A DNA stretch of 64,000 nt from CAYQJV01 sp964417925 (GTDB lineage: Bacteria > Hydrothermota > Tepidihabitantia > B3-TA06 > CAYQJV01). Of this stretch, positions 8,626 through 15,497 are shown one piece after another. Every line of letters starts with the position of its first letter. Position 1 is the stretch's first letter. The stretch lies in assembly GCA_964417925.1 (NCBI GenBank), contig CAYQJV010000002.1:1-64000 (forward strand). The letters run 5' to 3'. The notes below the pieces were generated by a model. It saw only the letters and a list, made by a program, of their open reading frames with translations. It was not told the origin of the DNA and ran no database searches. The position numbers and the translations under genes are program-made.

Positions 8626-8718
8626 CGCCTAACGTTCCGGGGATATGTGAAGTTTGCAGAGCGGAAGCGGAGCAAATTTGGGCGAGCGATAGCGAGCCAC
8701 ATATCCTCCTGGTAAACG
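8626..8718 (-). repeat. attC-like recombination site between cassettes 2 and 3
   Basis: The plus-strand left box is a perfect CGCCTAAC and the right box is a weakened GTAAACG. The inner arms GGGGATATGTG and CACATATCCTCC pair over about ten bases. The left spacer (GTTCC) is longer than the right. The centre holds gaagt, a hairpin (ttgc..gagcggaagcg..gcaa), atttgggcg and a second hairpin (agcgatagcgagcc). A GC-rich hairpin (about 8720-8775, with ccccaaagggg) continues to the next stop codon. On the minus strand the right box GTTAGGCG matches the integron core-site consensus. Confidence 0.75.
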
Positions 8719-8780
8719 ACCTGAGCATCAGCGAAGGCAAGCCCCAAAGGGGCGTAGCGTTGGGCTCGGCAAATATATTA

Positions 8781-9536
8781 TTAGAGTTTTTCCTTAAATT
8801 TATCTTCCACATAAGCAATCTCTTTTCTAGTTATAGTATTTTCTTTGTTCTGCCTATAAACAAATCCATTATCATCCAACTTTTTCAGTGCAGTATTTAT
8901 ATAGGTGGGTGTCTTGGTTTTGACCCATCTCTTTAATTCATCAGTTGATACTGAGTTGGGATGTTTTTTATAAAGAATTATTAAAATTCTATCAGGCACA
9001 GAAAGCGAAGGATCCAAAATCTTCAAATCTTCTCCAAATTCTTCTAATATAGGCACTCTTCTATCTACTATAGAATTTATTATTTTTTGTATTTCTTTTT
9101 CTTCGTTTGTGTAGTATAGTCTAATAAGTTCAGCCATAACCCAATCACATGCTGAAATAATATAAGTTGCATCTATATGATCCGGATTAACTCCTTTTAT
9201 GTGGGCTCCACCTCTCTTACTGCGAAAAGTATATAGTGGATAAAGAACTCTTGGAATTATAATTCGTATGGATTCGGGAAAATTTTGTTTTGGCAAATTT
9301 TCAAATTTTTTAAGAGTTTCAGAGACCTTGAGATCATTTTCAATAGGTGTAAAACTACCAGAGGTTATATACTCCAATATTCTTATTGTAATTTCTACAA
9401 ACTTCCCAACTTTTTCCATGCATTCTTCATCTTTTCCTAGCCAGAAATTTTGTTTTATTTTTTGATAAACTTCCGTTAGTTTTTCAACTAACATAGAATC
9501 AACGGTGCCACTAAATATACTGTGTAACCCTTCCAT
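8781..9536 (-). CDS. HEPN-like protein with C-terminal winged helix
   Basis: A 251-residue protein whose N-terminal ~145 residues are helical and contain RSKRGGAH (R105 to H112). This fits the R-x(4-6)-H motif of HEPN ribonucleases and the RGG-H region of abortive-infection C-terminal domains. It is followed by an aromatic helix (ACDWVMAELIRLYY). Residues ~170-245 look like a winged helix-turn-helix (STDELKRWVKTKTPTYINTALKKLDDNGFVYRQ, cited in parts: STDELKRWV, LKKLDDNGFV). A toxin-like or defence role is an inference. It lies 5 nt downstream of a frameshifted small gene with which it probably forms one cassette. The Shine-Dalgarno is gaggt. Confidence 0.65.
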   Translation of the reverse strand: MEGLHSIFSGTVDSMLVEKLTEVYQKIKQNFWLGKDEECMEKVGKFVEITIRILEYITSGSFTPIENDLKVSETLKKFENLPKQNFPESIRIIIPRVLYPLYTFRSKRGGAHIKGVNPDHIDATYIISACDWVMAELIRLYYTNEEKEIQKIINSIVDRRVPILEEFGEDLKILDPSLSVPDRILIILYKKHPNSVSTDELKRWVKTKTPTYINTALKKLDDNGFVYRQNKENTITRKEIAYVEDKFKEKL

Positions 9537-9541
9537 AGAGG

Positions 9542-10028
9542 TTACCTCTTAGTTTTCTTTGGAAGCTCGTTTTCAACAAAGTATATTCCATGAGGAGATA
9601 ATCTATATTTTCCCCGAGAAACTTCTTCAAACCACCGGTATCGATTTTTACCATCTATTACTGATTGCCAAATTTTTTTAGGAGGTTTCCGAGCCGATGC
9701 TGCCCAAATTTTCTTTATATCCTCTTTAGTGAAAGTTTCCTTTCCCTCATACTTTTTTAAATAATACGCCAACACTACCGCGGTTTGCATTGCTCCTGAG
9801 GGTTTTTTTCTCAATAAATTCTTTAATGTAAGGTTTTCCTTCTTCGGTTTCTCTCTCTTCTTTTTTCTCAATTTGAGAGGGTTCTTTTACGGGAGCATAT
9901 CTTACAGGAAATTTTTGTAGCTCTCCTAGTAATATCTTTATCTCCGTTTTCACAAACTCTTTATCACCCTCAACCTCTATTTCGCCGCTTTCCAAGTTTA
10001 CTTTTATCCTATAAGTTTTTTCATCCAT
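9542..10028 (-). pseudogene. conserved small protein gene split by a frameshift in a 7-A run
   Basis: Two overlapping frames belong to one gene. The first (10028 to about 9810) begins MDEKTYRIKVNLESGEIEV with a good ggagg site. The second (to 9542) carries PSGAMQTAVVLAYYLKKYEG, an SARKPP segment and a C-terminal RYRLSPHGIYFVENELPK, which looks like a winged-helix or DNA-binding module. The switch point is a run of seven A on the coding strand (complement of 9803-9809). Joining the frames there gives about 161 residues; read alone, the first frame runs into an unrelated 93-residue ending and the second has no Shine-Dalgarno of its own. The cause may be a homopolymer error, slippage during expression, or true decay. 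It pairs with the HEPN-like gene downstream. Confidence 0.7.
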
Positions 10029-10078
10029 TTTTTTTTACCTCCATTTACTTTCTTTCATTTTGCCGTCGCCCCCGATTA

Positions 10079-10160
10079 CGCCTAACGGTTTGCAGGTAGG
10101 CGAAGTTGCCGAAGGCAATTTGGGCGAAGTGAAACGAAGCCTTTTATCCGCTGTTAGGCG
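10079..10160 (-). repeat. attC-like recombination site between cassettes 1 and 2
   Basis: This copy has both terminal boxes perfect: CGCCTAAC at 10079-10086 and GTTAGGCG at 10153-10160. The inner arms pair less well (GCAGGTAGGC against CCTTTTATCCGC). The centre is gaagt, a perfect hairpin ttgccgaaggcaa, tttgggcg, then agtgaaacgaagcc. It starts about 17 nt after the stop of the winged-helix nuclease gene, which is where a cassette attC is expected. Confidence 0.78.
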
Positions 10161-10176
10161 TAGTCGCTTCATAAGA

Positions 10177-10920
10177 TCACCCAAATAGCTCCTTCTCTAT
10201 CAATTTCATGTATTTATTTACATAGAACATATCAGGCTCATGTCTGAGTGGTCGGACTCTAATTTCAAATTGGGGATCATTAGGATTATTACTATCGAAT
10301 AAAACTAAACCTATTCCGAAAATTAAACATAAAGCATCCAACTTTGAAATATCATCCTGAGAGGAGTTTTTTGGAATCACTATGTAAGATTTGTGACTGA
10401 ACAACTTATATGAACAAGCCTGCCCGAACGCTGTGATTAAATCTCTTGTGTCCGCTTTTATTTCTACTGAAACTATTTCGGTAGGTGCTTTAACAATATC
10501 GCTTCTGCGTGGTTCTCGCTTTCCTATTACATCCGGCGTTCCCCATTTATCTCTAAATCTATTTCCTCCTAATACTATTGCTTTGGTGCATTCTTCCAAT
10601 TCATTAACAAGCCAATTTGCAAAAGGTTCATAAAAATCCTCTTCTTTTATCTTTTCAATTTCTAAAGGAGGCTTCTGCTCTTCTTCACTAATCTCTTCTT
10701 CCCTGAATTCAACATGGCGAAAAAGCCCTCGTGCAGGTTTATAGACCTCATTAGGCACACGTGTCTCTAAATTCCAAACTGTCCCATGAATGGTATTAAC
10801 AGGGATCTCTGGAAACTCTTGGGATATTTTTCTCACAAGAACCGAATAACGAATGCCATCAGGATTTGATTTTAGTATCTCTATTGCTTTTGCTATGATT
10901 TTTTCTCTCCTTGTTGCCAT
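10177..10920 (-). CDS. winged-helix / PD-(D/E)XK nuclease-like protein
   Basis: A 247-residue two-domain protein. Residues 1-70 form a HARE/winged-helix type DNA-binding domain (REKIIAKAIEILKSNPDGIRYS, cited as REKIIAKAIEIL; then NTIHGTVWNL). Residues 95-220 resemble restriction-endonuclease-like folds: GTPDVIG with D130, SVEIKAD with E153 and K155, followed by a Q-A-Y helix (AFGQACSYKLF) and a strand YIVIPK. This matches the D...ExK core of PD-(D/E)XK proteins. A role in DNA cleavage or defence is inferred. It is the first gene after the attI-like site, with a strong Shine-Dalgarno (gaggtgat). Confidence 0.75.
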   Translation of the reverse strand: MATRREKIIAKAIEILKSNPDGIRYSVLVRKISQEFPEIPVNTIHGTVWNLETRVPNEVYKPARGLFRHVEFREEEISEEEQKPPLEIEKIKEEDFYEPFANWLVNELEECTKAIVLGGNRFRDKWGTPDVIGKREPRRSDIVKAPTEIVSVEIKADTRDLITAFGQACSYKLFSHKSYIVIPKNSSQDDISKLDALCLIFGIGLVLFDSNNPNDPQFEIRVRPLRHEPDMFYVNKYMKLIEKELFG

Positions 10921-10944
10921 ATTATCACCTCATTTTAGCGATTT

Positions 10945-11040
10945 CGCCTAACTCGGTTATATAGGAACTGTTCGGATATACCCCCAGATTGAGAAGATAT
11001 GCGAATAGTTCGCATATACCTTCCTCTAGATGACTATTTT
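10945..11040 (-). repeat. attI-like site with recombinase-binding style repeats
   Basis: On the minus strand this region ends in GAGTTAGGCGAAATCGC, the same GTTAGGCG core box found at the attC-like sites, but without a paired second box, as expected for attI. Upstream on that strand lie two imperfect direct repeats (plus strand GAACTGTTCGGATATACC at 10965-10982 and GAATAGTTCGCATATACC at 11003-11020). The second sits in a perfect 9-bp palindrome, ATATGCGAA-TAG-TTCGCATAT, at 10997-11017. Direct repeats beside the crossover box recall the accessory integrase sites of class 1 attI. The site lies between the recombinase fragment and the first cassette. Confidence 0.55.
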
Positions 11041-11049
11041 TGTTTCCAC

Positions 11050-11202
11050 TCATGTTTCACCTCTTTTTAAAAGGTTATCAAGTTGTTTTTTTATTGCAGA
11101 AGGATCTTTTGTGCTGACATGAGTGTAAATTTCCGTTGGTTTTGAACTTTTGTGGTTTAAAAGTTTCTGAATATAAATCAAATTAATTCCACTTTCTTTT
11201 TT
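11050..11202 (-). pseudogene. tyrosine recombinase C-terminal fragment
   Basis: A 50-codon open stretch, opened by an in-frame stop at 11203-11205 rather than by a start codon. It reads GINLIYIQKLLNHKSSKPTE then IYTHVSTKDPSAIKKQLDNLL. This is the end of a Xer/phage-type tyrosine recombinase, with the histidine of the LxxH box and the nucleophilic tyrosine in EIYTHVS. The catalytic Arg-Lys-His-Arg part is missing, so no active enzyme remains here. It overlaps the end of the small HTH gene in another frame, which suggests a deletion joined the two. It adjoins the attI-like site, as an integrase gene should, although its sequence is more Xer-like than classical IntI-like. Confidence 0.8.
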
Positions 11203-11327
11203 TCAAGCCCTAATTTCACGGTAGGGATTTTCCTTTCCTTTGTCCTCTTACAAAGAGACGATTTCCCTGTTTTTACACATCTTGCAGTTTCCTTAAGGGT
11301 TATTATTTCAGAAAGCCCTTCGGTCAT
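11178..11327 (-). CDS. excisionase-like HTH_17 small protein, possibly truncated
   Basis: A 49-codon reading frame, MTEGLSEIITLKETARCVKT followed by GKSSLCKRTKERKIPTVKLG. This matches the start of excisionase-family (MerR-like, HTH_17) DNA-binding proteins, which usually read EIITLKEVAxxLxVSKSTLYKLxxEGKIPAxKxG (cited in parts). It has a good Shine-Dalgarno (agaggag) and a strong promoter just upstream. The frame ends soon after the recognition helix, where normal members go on to a wing, and it overlaps the recombinase fragment. So it is probably a truncated remnant that is still transcribed. Such proteins are commonly encoded beside Xer-like integrases. Confidence 0.65.
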   Translation of the reverse strand: MTEGLSEIITLKETARCVKTGKSSLCKRTKERKIPTVKLGLEKKKVELI

Positions 11328-11367
11328 AATTTTAACTCCTCTTATGCCTGACAAAGTTTAGCGTAAT

Positions 11368-11395
11368 AGTATATAGTAAAAAACCGAAAAGTCAA
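11368..11395 (-). promoter_or_regulatory. promoter facing HTH remnant and cassette array
   Basis: Minus-strand TTGACT (11395-11390) and TATACT (11373-11368), 16 bp apart. It reads into the HTH gene and, with no obvious terminator, on through the recombinase fragment and attI-like site into the first cassette. It could therefore serve as the cassette promoter (Pc). Confidence 0.65.
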
Positions 11396-11913
11396 ATCTG
11401 TTTTCAAAAAATTTTCCCTTTTCAGGATGGGTGTGTAGATTGCTTCATTGTCAATCCAGAATAGGAAAAGAGAAAGTTTATTTTTCTCGCTTTCTCTCTT
11501 GTGGGGATTACTCGGAAGGAGACTTTAAAAGAGTTTGAAACAGCCATCAAAATGGCTTTTCTTGTAAACAGGGGCTTTTGGGCTTGAGAGAGGAATTTGT
11601 ATACTCGGAACAAAAATCATATCCCTTTTATTCTTATCACGAACATTTTTATTGCATTTTTACAAGATTTTTATGTGTTTGAGGATGCTGTATGATTGAA
11701 GCTTTCCTTTTGGAACCGGTCTATACCCTGCAAGATACTTTGTACTCTTTCTCGCATTTTTGATTTAACCGGCTTTATGCCCTTGTTATATACCTAAAAT
11801 TTAAAAATGTCAAGTTAACCCAGGGAGTGCTTAAAAATGATTGAGATTTTTAATTATGCATCTTTATCCTTTTATTATTTAAAATCTTGGGGTATTGGAT
11901 TAGAGAGATTAAA
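11396..11913. other. gene-poor region with a second leftward promoter
   Basis: About 520 bp with no convincing gene. A minus-strand promoter-like pair, TTGACA (11813-11808) and TATAAC (11790-11785), is spaced by 17 bp and points at the array. A plus-strand hairpin AGCCAT-CAAA-ATGGCT followed by TTT lies at 11542-11560, and an AGAGAAAG/CTTTCTCT inverted repeat near 11470-11500. A 63-codon minus-strand frame at 11422-11613 has no Shine-Dalgarno and no recognisable motif, and I do not call it. The stretch may be decayed mobile DNA. Confidence 0.4.
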
Positions 11914-11941
11914 TTGACTTTGGTAAAGTTTGGATTATTAT
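11914..11941 (+). promoter_or_regulatory. promoter of the era-lysS-lol-mcs-thiL cluster
   Basis: TTGACT (11914-11919) and TATTAT (11936-11941), 16 bp apart. The -10 box lies only 9 nt before the ATG of era, so the transcript would be leaderless or nearly so. It also overlaps the upstream in-frame TTG at 11930, which argues against that start. Confidence 0.65.
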
Positions 11942-11950
11942 ATAAAGTCT

Positions 11951-12850
11951 ATGGAGAATAATGAAAAGAAGAAAGTAGGATATGTAGCAATAGTAGGGCC
12001 TCCAAATGTAGGAAAGTCTACGCTTTTGAATAGATTTGTAAGAACAAAGCTTTCCATAGTTTCTCCAAAGCCTCAAACTACCATACATAATGTAATTGGT
12101 ATATATACAAAGAACAATGTACAAATGATTTTTTTGGATACTCCGGGAATTATCAAACCTAAGAATATTGTGTTTAAATTTTTATGGAAAAATATAATAG
12201 ATGCTGTTCAGGATGCAGATGTTGTGGTTATTATGGTAGAACCTGATTTTTCTCCTGACGATGATTTCAAAGAATTTCTAAAACATGTTAAAGAAAAGGC
12301 AAAAATACTGGTGATAAATAAAATAGATACTGTAAAAATAAAGAAAGAACTGCTTCCAAAGATAGATGAGTTTGCAAAATTGGGTTTTGATAAAGTATTT
12401 TTAATCTCTGCTACCTCTGGTGATGGAGTGGATGATCTTGAAAAAGCTATTGCTGAACTTTTACCTGAAGGAGAATTTCTATATCCTCCTGAACAGATAT
12501 CCTCCCATTCTGAAAGGTTTTTTGTATCAGAAATAATAAGAGAGGCGGTTTTTGACCTGTATGGAGAGGAGATACCATATTCTGTATATGTGGAAATAGA
12601 AGAGTTTAGAGAACAGCCTGACCAGAAAAAAGATTATATAAGAGCAACCATATATGTGGAAAGGGATTCCCAAAAAGGTATAATGATAGGGAAAGGAGGA
12701 AAAGCCATTAAAAAACTCGGAATAGAAGCAAGACAGAGAATAGAAAATTTCCTTCAGAGACCTATATACCTTGAGCTGAATGTAAAGGTATATAAAAATT
12801 GGAGAAAGAACGAAATGTTTGTAAGAAATGTATTTAAACGTCCTGCATGA
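11951..12850 (+). CDS. era: GTPase Era
   Basis: Essential GTPase that binds 16S rRNA and assists 30S assembly. G1 is GPPNVGKS, G2 is the PQTT region, G3 is DTPG, G4 is NKID and G5 is SATSG. The C-terminal KH domain has the GKGGKAIKKLG loop. About 299 residues from the ATG at 11951, a typical length. That ATG is preferred over the TTG at 11930 because the -10 promoter box covers the latter. There is no Shine-Dalgarno, fitting a leaderless start. It overlaps lysS by 4 nt. Confidence 0.95.
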   Translation: MENNEKKKVGYVAIVGPPNVGKSTLLNRFVRTKLSIVSPKPQTTIHNVIGIYTKNNVQMIFLDTPGIIKPKNIVFKFLWKNIIDAVQDADVVVIMVEPDFSPDDDFKEFLKHVKEKAKILVINKIDTVKIKKELLPKIDEFAKLGFDKVFLISATSGDGVDDLEKAIAELLPEGEFLYPPEQISSHSERFFVSEIIREAVFDLYGEEIPYSVYVEIEEFREQPDQKKDYIRATIYVERDSQKGIMIGKGGKAIKKLGIEARQRIENFLQRPIYLELNVKVYKNWRKNEMFVRNVFKRPA

Positions 12851-14283
12851 TAGAACCTGAAGAAAAAAAAGTAAGAATCTCTAAACTTAACCAGCTTAAA
12901 AAAAACATAAATCCTTATCCTTACAGTTTTAATAGAACCCATACAACAAGAGAGATCAAAGAAAATTTCTCAATTCTTGAAGGTAAAACAGTAAAAATAG
13001 CAGGAAGGATAATTGCGAGAAGAGATCATGGAAAAACAATATTTTTTGATATAAGAGATTTTTATGGAAAGATTCAGGTGTATGCAAGGAAAAAAGACCT
13101 GAATGAAAAATTTGTTTTGTTCTCTTATACAGATATAGGAGACTTCCTTGGAGTTGAAGGAGAAATTTTTAAAACAAAAACTGGGGAGATAACGATACAT
13201 GTAAAGGATTTTAGCATACTTTCTAAAAGTCTATTACCTTTACCTGAAAAATGGCATGGATTAAAAGATATTGAAACAAGGTATAGAAAAAGATATTTGG
13301 ATATGATAGCAAATCCAGAGGTCATAGAAACATTTTTAATAAGAACAAAAATAGTTAATTTAATAAGAGAATTTTTAAATAAAAAAGGATTCATTGAAGT
13401 TGAAACTCCCATTCTGCAACCTCTATATGGAGGAGCGAGTGCAAGACCTTTTGTTACATACTACCATGCACTTGAAAGAGAATTTTATTTAAGAATTGCA
13501 GATGAACTTTATTTAAAAAGGCTTATAGTAGGTGGGTTTGAAAAGGTATACGAAATAGGAAAGGACTTTAGAAACGAAGGATTAGATAGACTTCACAATC
13601 CTGAATTTACTCAGCTTGAACTCTATCAAGCCTATGCAGATTATCATGATATGATGAAGATAACCGAAGAGATGTTTAAATTTCTTGCAGAAAAATTATA
13701 TGGGACCTCGGTGATAGAGTTTCAAAATGAAAAAATAGATTTCTCAAAACCATGGAAAAGGTTAAGATTTACTGAAGAACTTGAAAAGGTTACTGGAAAG
13801 GATGTTCTTTCTCTTTCTGAGGAAGAACTTAGAAACTTGTGTAAGGAATATGAAATTGAAATAACAGAAAGAACCACCGTAGGTAAAATGATTGATAAGT
13901 TGTTCTCAGAACTTGTGCAGGAGAAGATAAAAGAACCAACCTTTGTTATGGACCACCCTAAGATAATCTCTCCGCTGGCAAAGACTCATAGAAATGATGA
14001 AAGACTTGTTGAAAGATTTGAGCCGGTAATAATGGGAATAGAAGTAGGAAATGCATTTTCGGAACTTAACGATCCTATAGAACAAAGAAAAAGATTTGAG
14101 GAACAGATAAAAGCCAGGGAGGAGTACACAGTGATTGATGAAGATTTTCTTTCTGCATTGGAATATGGAATGCCTCCAACAGGGGGGCTTGGAATAGGGA
14201 TAGATAGAGTTGTAATGATATTTACAGATAAACCCTCCATCAGAGACGTAATCATCTTTCCCCATTTGAGGCCTGAGGAATGA
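12847..14283 (+). CDS. lysS: lysyl-tRNA synthetase, class II
   Basis: Charges tRNA-Lys. The protein has an N-terminal OB-fold anticodon-binding domain (residues ~50-150, KIAGRIIARRDHGKTIFFDI region) and a class II catalytic core with motif 2 (EIGKDFRNEGLDRLHNPEF) and motif 3 (GLGIGIDRVVMIFTD). At 478 residues it is slightly shorter than the E. coli enzyme because the N-terminal extension is reduced. ATG overlaps the era stop (ATGA), so the two are coupled, and its own stop overlaps the lolC start. Confidence 0.96.
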   Translation: MIEPEEKKVRISKLNQLKKNINPYPYSFNRTHTTREIKENFSILEGKTVKIAGRIIARRDHGKTIFFDIRDFYGKIQVYARKKDLNEKFVLFSYTDIGDFLGVEGEIFKTKTGEITIHVKDFSILSKSLLPLPEKWHGLKDIETRYRKRYLDMIANPEVIETFLIRTKIVNLIREFLNKKGFIEVETPILQPLYGGASARPFVTYYHALEREFYLRIADELYLKRLIVGGFEKVYEIGKDFRNEGLDRLHNPEFTQLELYQAYADYHDMMKITEEMFKFLAEKLYGTSVIEFQNEKIDFSKPWKRLRFTEELEKVTGKDVLSLSEEELRNLCKEYEIEITERTTVGKMIDKLFSELVQEKIKEPTFVMDHPKIISPLAKTHRNDERLVERFEPVIMGIEVGNAFSELNDPIEQRKRFEEQIKAREEYTVIDEDFLSALEYGMPPTGGLGIGIDRVVMIFTDKPSIRDVIIFPHLRPEE

Positions 14284-15497
14284 AACATGCGCTTTTCATA
14301 GCAAGGAGATACTTAAAACAGAAAAAAAGAGGGATGTATTCTCTTATATCAATTGTTGCAATTGGAGGGGTATTCATAGGAGTTGCTGCAATTATCATCG
14401 TAATGTCGGTTTTGAATGGGTTTCACAGTGAATTAAAAAGAAGAATACTTGGAATTGCTCCTCATGTAGTGGTTCAGAAGTTTTACAATCTTCCAATTTC
14501 TCACGATGAATACAGAAAGATAAGAGAGAAGATAGAAAAAATCGTAGGTAAAGAAGTTATAGCAATTTCTCCAATAGTTGTTGGGAAAACCGTAATTCAG
14601 GGAGGTAAAGGAACAGAAGGAATAATGTTTACAGGAATTCTGCCTCAAAAAGAGGCAGTGGTGTCAGACCTTGCAAAGGATATCATAATGGGAGAATATG
14701 ATCTTTCAGGAGATGGAATACTTATAGGAATAGACCTTGCAAATATTCTTGGAGTTACGGTGGGCGAAAAGGTAAACGTAGTGGCTCCGACTGGGGGAGG
14801 ATTTATCGGGTTTATGCCGAGGGTAAAAAAATTTACAGTAAAAGGAATATTTGATGCGGGTTTATACGATTATAATGCAAGTATGGTATTTTTAAGTATT
14901 GAAAATGCTCAGGCACTTGCAGGACTTGGTAAAAGCATTACAGGTATTAAACTTGCTCTTAAAAATATCTATAAAGCAAAAAAAATTGGAGAAAAATTAC
15001 AAAAAGACATAGGTTATCCATACCGAGTGATCGACTGGATAACAATGAATAAAAACATTTTTGCTGCTTTGAAGCTTGAAAAAACAGTTACCTTCATAAT
15101 AATGACTCTTATTATAATCGTAGCTGCATTTAACATTGTAGGAATGCTTGTCATGACTGTGAATGGGAAAACAAAAGAAATAGGAATACTTAAGGCTATG
15201 GGAGCATCTTCTAAGGATATAATGAAGATATTTACCTATTTTGGCCTCTTAATAGGAATTGTGGGCACTGTAAGTGGTGCATTTTTTGGTGTGGCAGTGT
15301 CCTTTCTATTAAGTAAGTTAAAAATAATTGAACTTCCAAGTAGTGTGTATTTCATAAGAACCGTACCTGCTCAAATTCGTTTTACAGATGTTTTGCTTAC
15401 CGTCGTGGTGGCTATTTTGATAGTATATGTCGCTACCATATACCCTGCCAGAAAAGCTGCAAAACTTGATCCAGTGGAGGCAATAAGGTATGAGTGA
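14280..15497 (+). CDS. lolC: lipoprotein-releasing ABC transporter permease (LolC/LolE family)
   Basis: An inner-membrane permease that, with LolD, lifts lipoproteins out for transfer to the outer membrane. The topology is typical: one N-terminal membrane helix (~18-42, LISIVAIGGVFIGVAAIIIV), a large periplasmic domain (~45-265) and three C-terminal helices forming an FtsX domain, with the KTKEIGILKAMGAS coupling segment. At 405 residues it has standard length. Only one permease gene is present beside lolD, so the complex may be a homodimer, or the second subunit lies elsewhere. It is strong evidence for an outer membrane. Confidence 0.92.
   Translation: MKHALFIARRYLKQKKRGMYSLISIVAIGGVFIGVAAIIIVMSVLNGFHSELKRRILGIAPHVVVQKFYNLPISHDEYRKIREKIEKIVGKEVIAISPIVVGKTVIQGGKGTEGIMFTGILPQKEAVVSDLAKDIIMGEYDLSGDGILIGIDLANILGVTVGEKVNVVAPTGGGFIGFMPRVKKFTVKGIFDAGLYDYNASMVFLSIENAQALAGLGKSITGIKLALKNIYKAKKIGEKLQKDIGYPYRVIDWITMNKNIFAALKLEKTVTFIIMTLIIIVAAFNIVGMLVMTVNGKTKEIGILKAMGASSKDIMKIFTYFGLLIGIVGTVSGAFFGVAVSFLLSKLKIIELPSSVYFIRTVPAQIRFTDVLLTVVVAILIVYVATIYPARKAAKLDPVEAIRYE

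Noticed and set aside
8564..8936. Overlapping small frames on both strands through the 8.7-kb repeat
   Set aside because: They cross the repeat and the ends of clear genes; none has a start signal or recognisable motif.
1098..10160. CRISPR array
   Set aside because: The repeats are 80-95 bp, diverged, and separated by kilobases of genes rather than by short unique spacers.
1098..10160. REP/MITE-type dispersed repeats rather than attC
   Set aside because: Considered seriously, but placement directly after each gene set, one-strand gene order, core boxes matching GTTRRRY and an adjacent attI-like box plus recombinase tail favour recombination sites. It remains the main alternative.
11422..11613. 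A 63-codon minus-strand frame in the gene-poor region
   Set aside because: No Shine-Dalgarno site, no motif, and it spans a hairpin; base composition does not suggest coding.
11930..11950. TTG at 11930 as start of era
   Set aside because: The -10 promoter box overlaps the first codons; the ATG at 11951 fits the family length.
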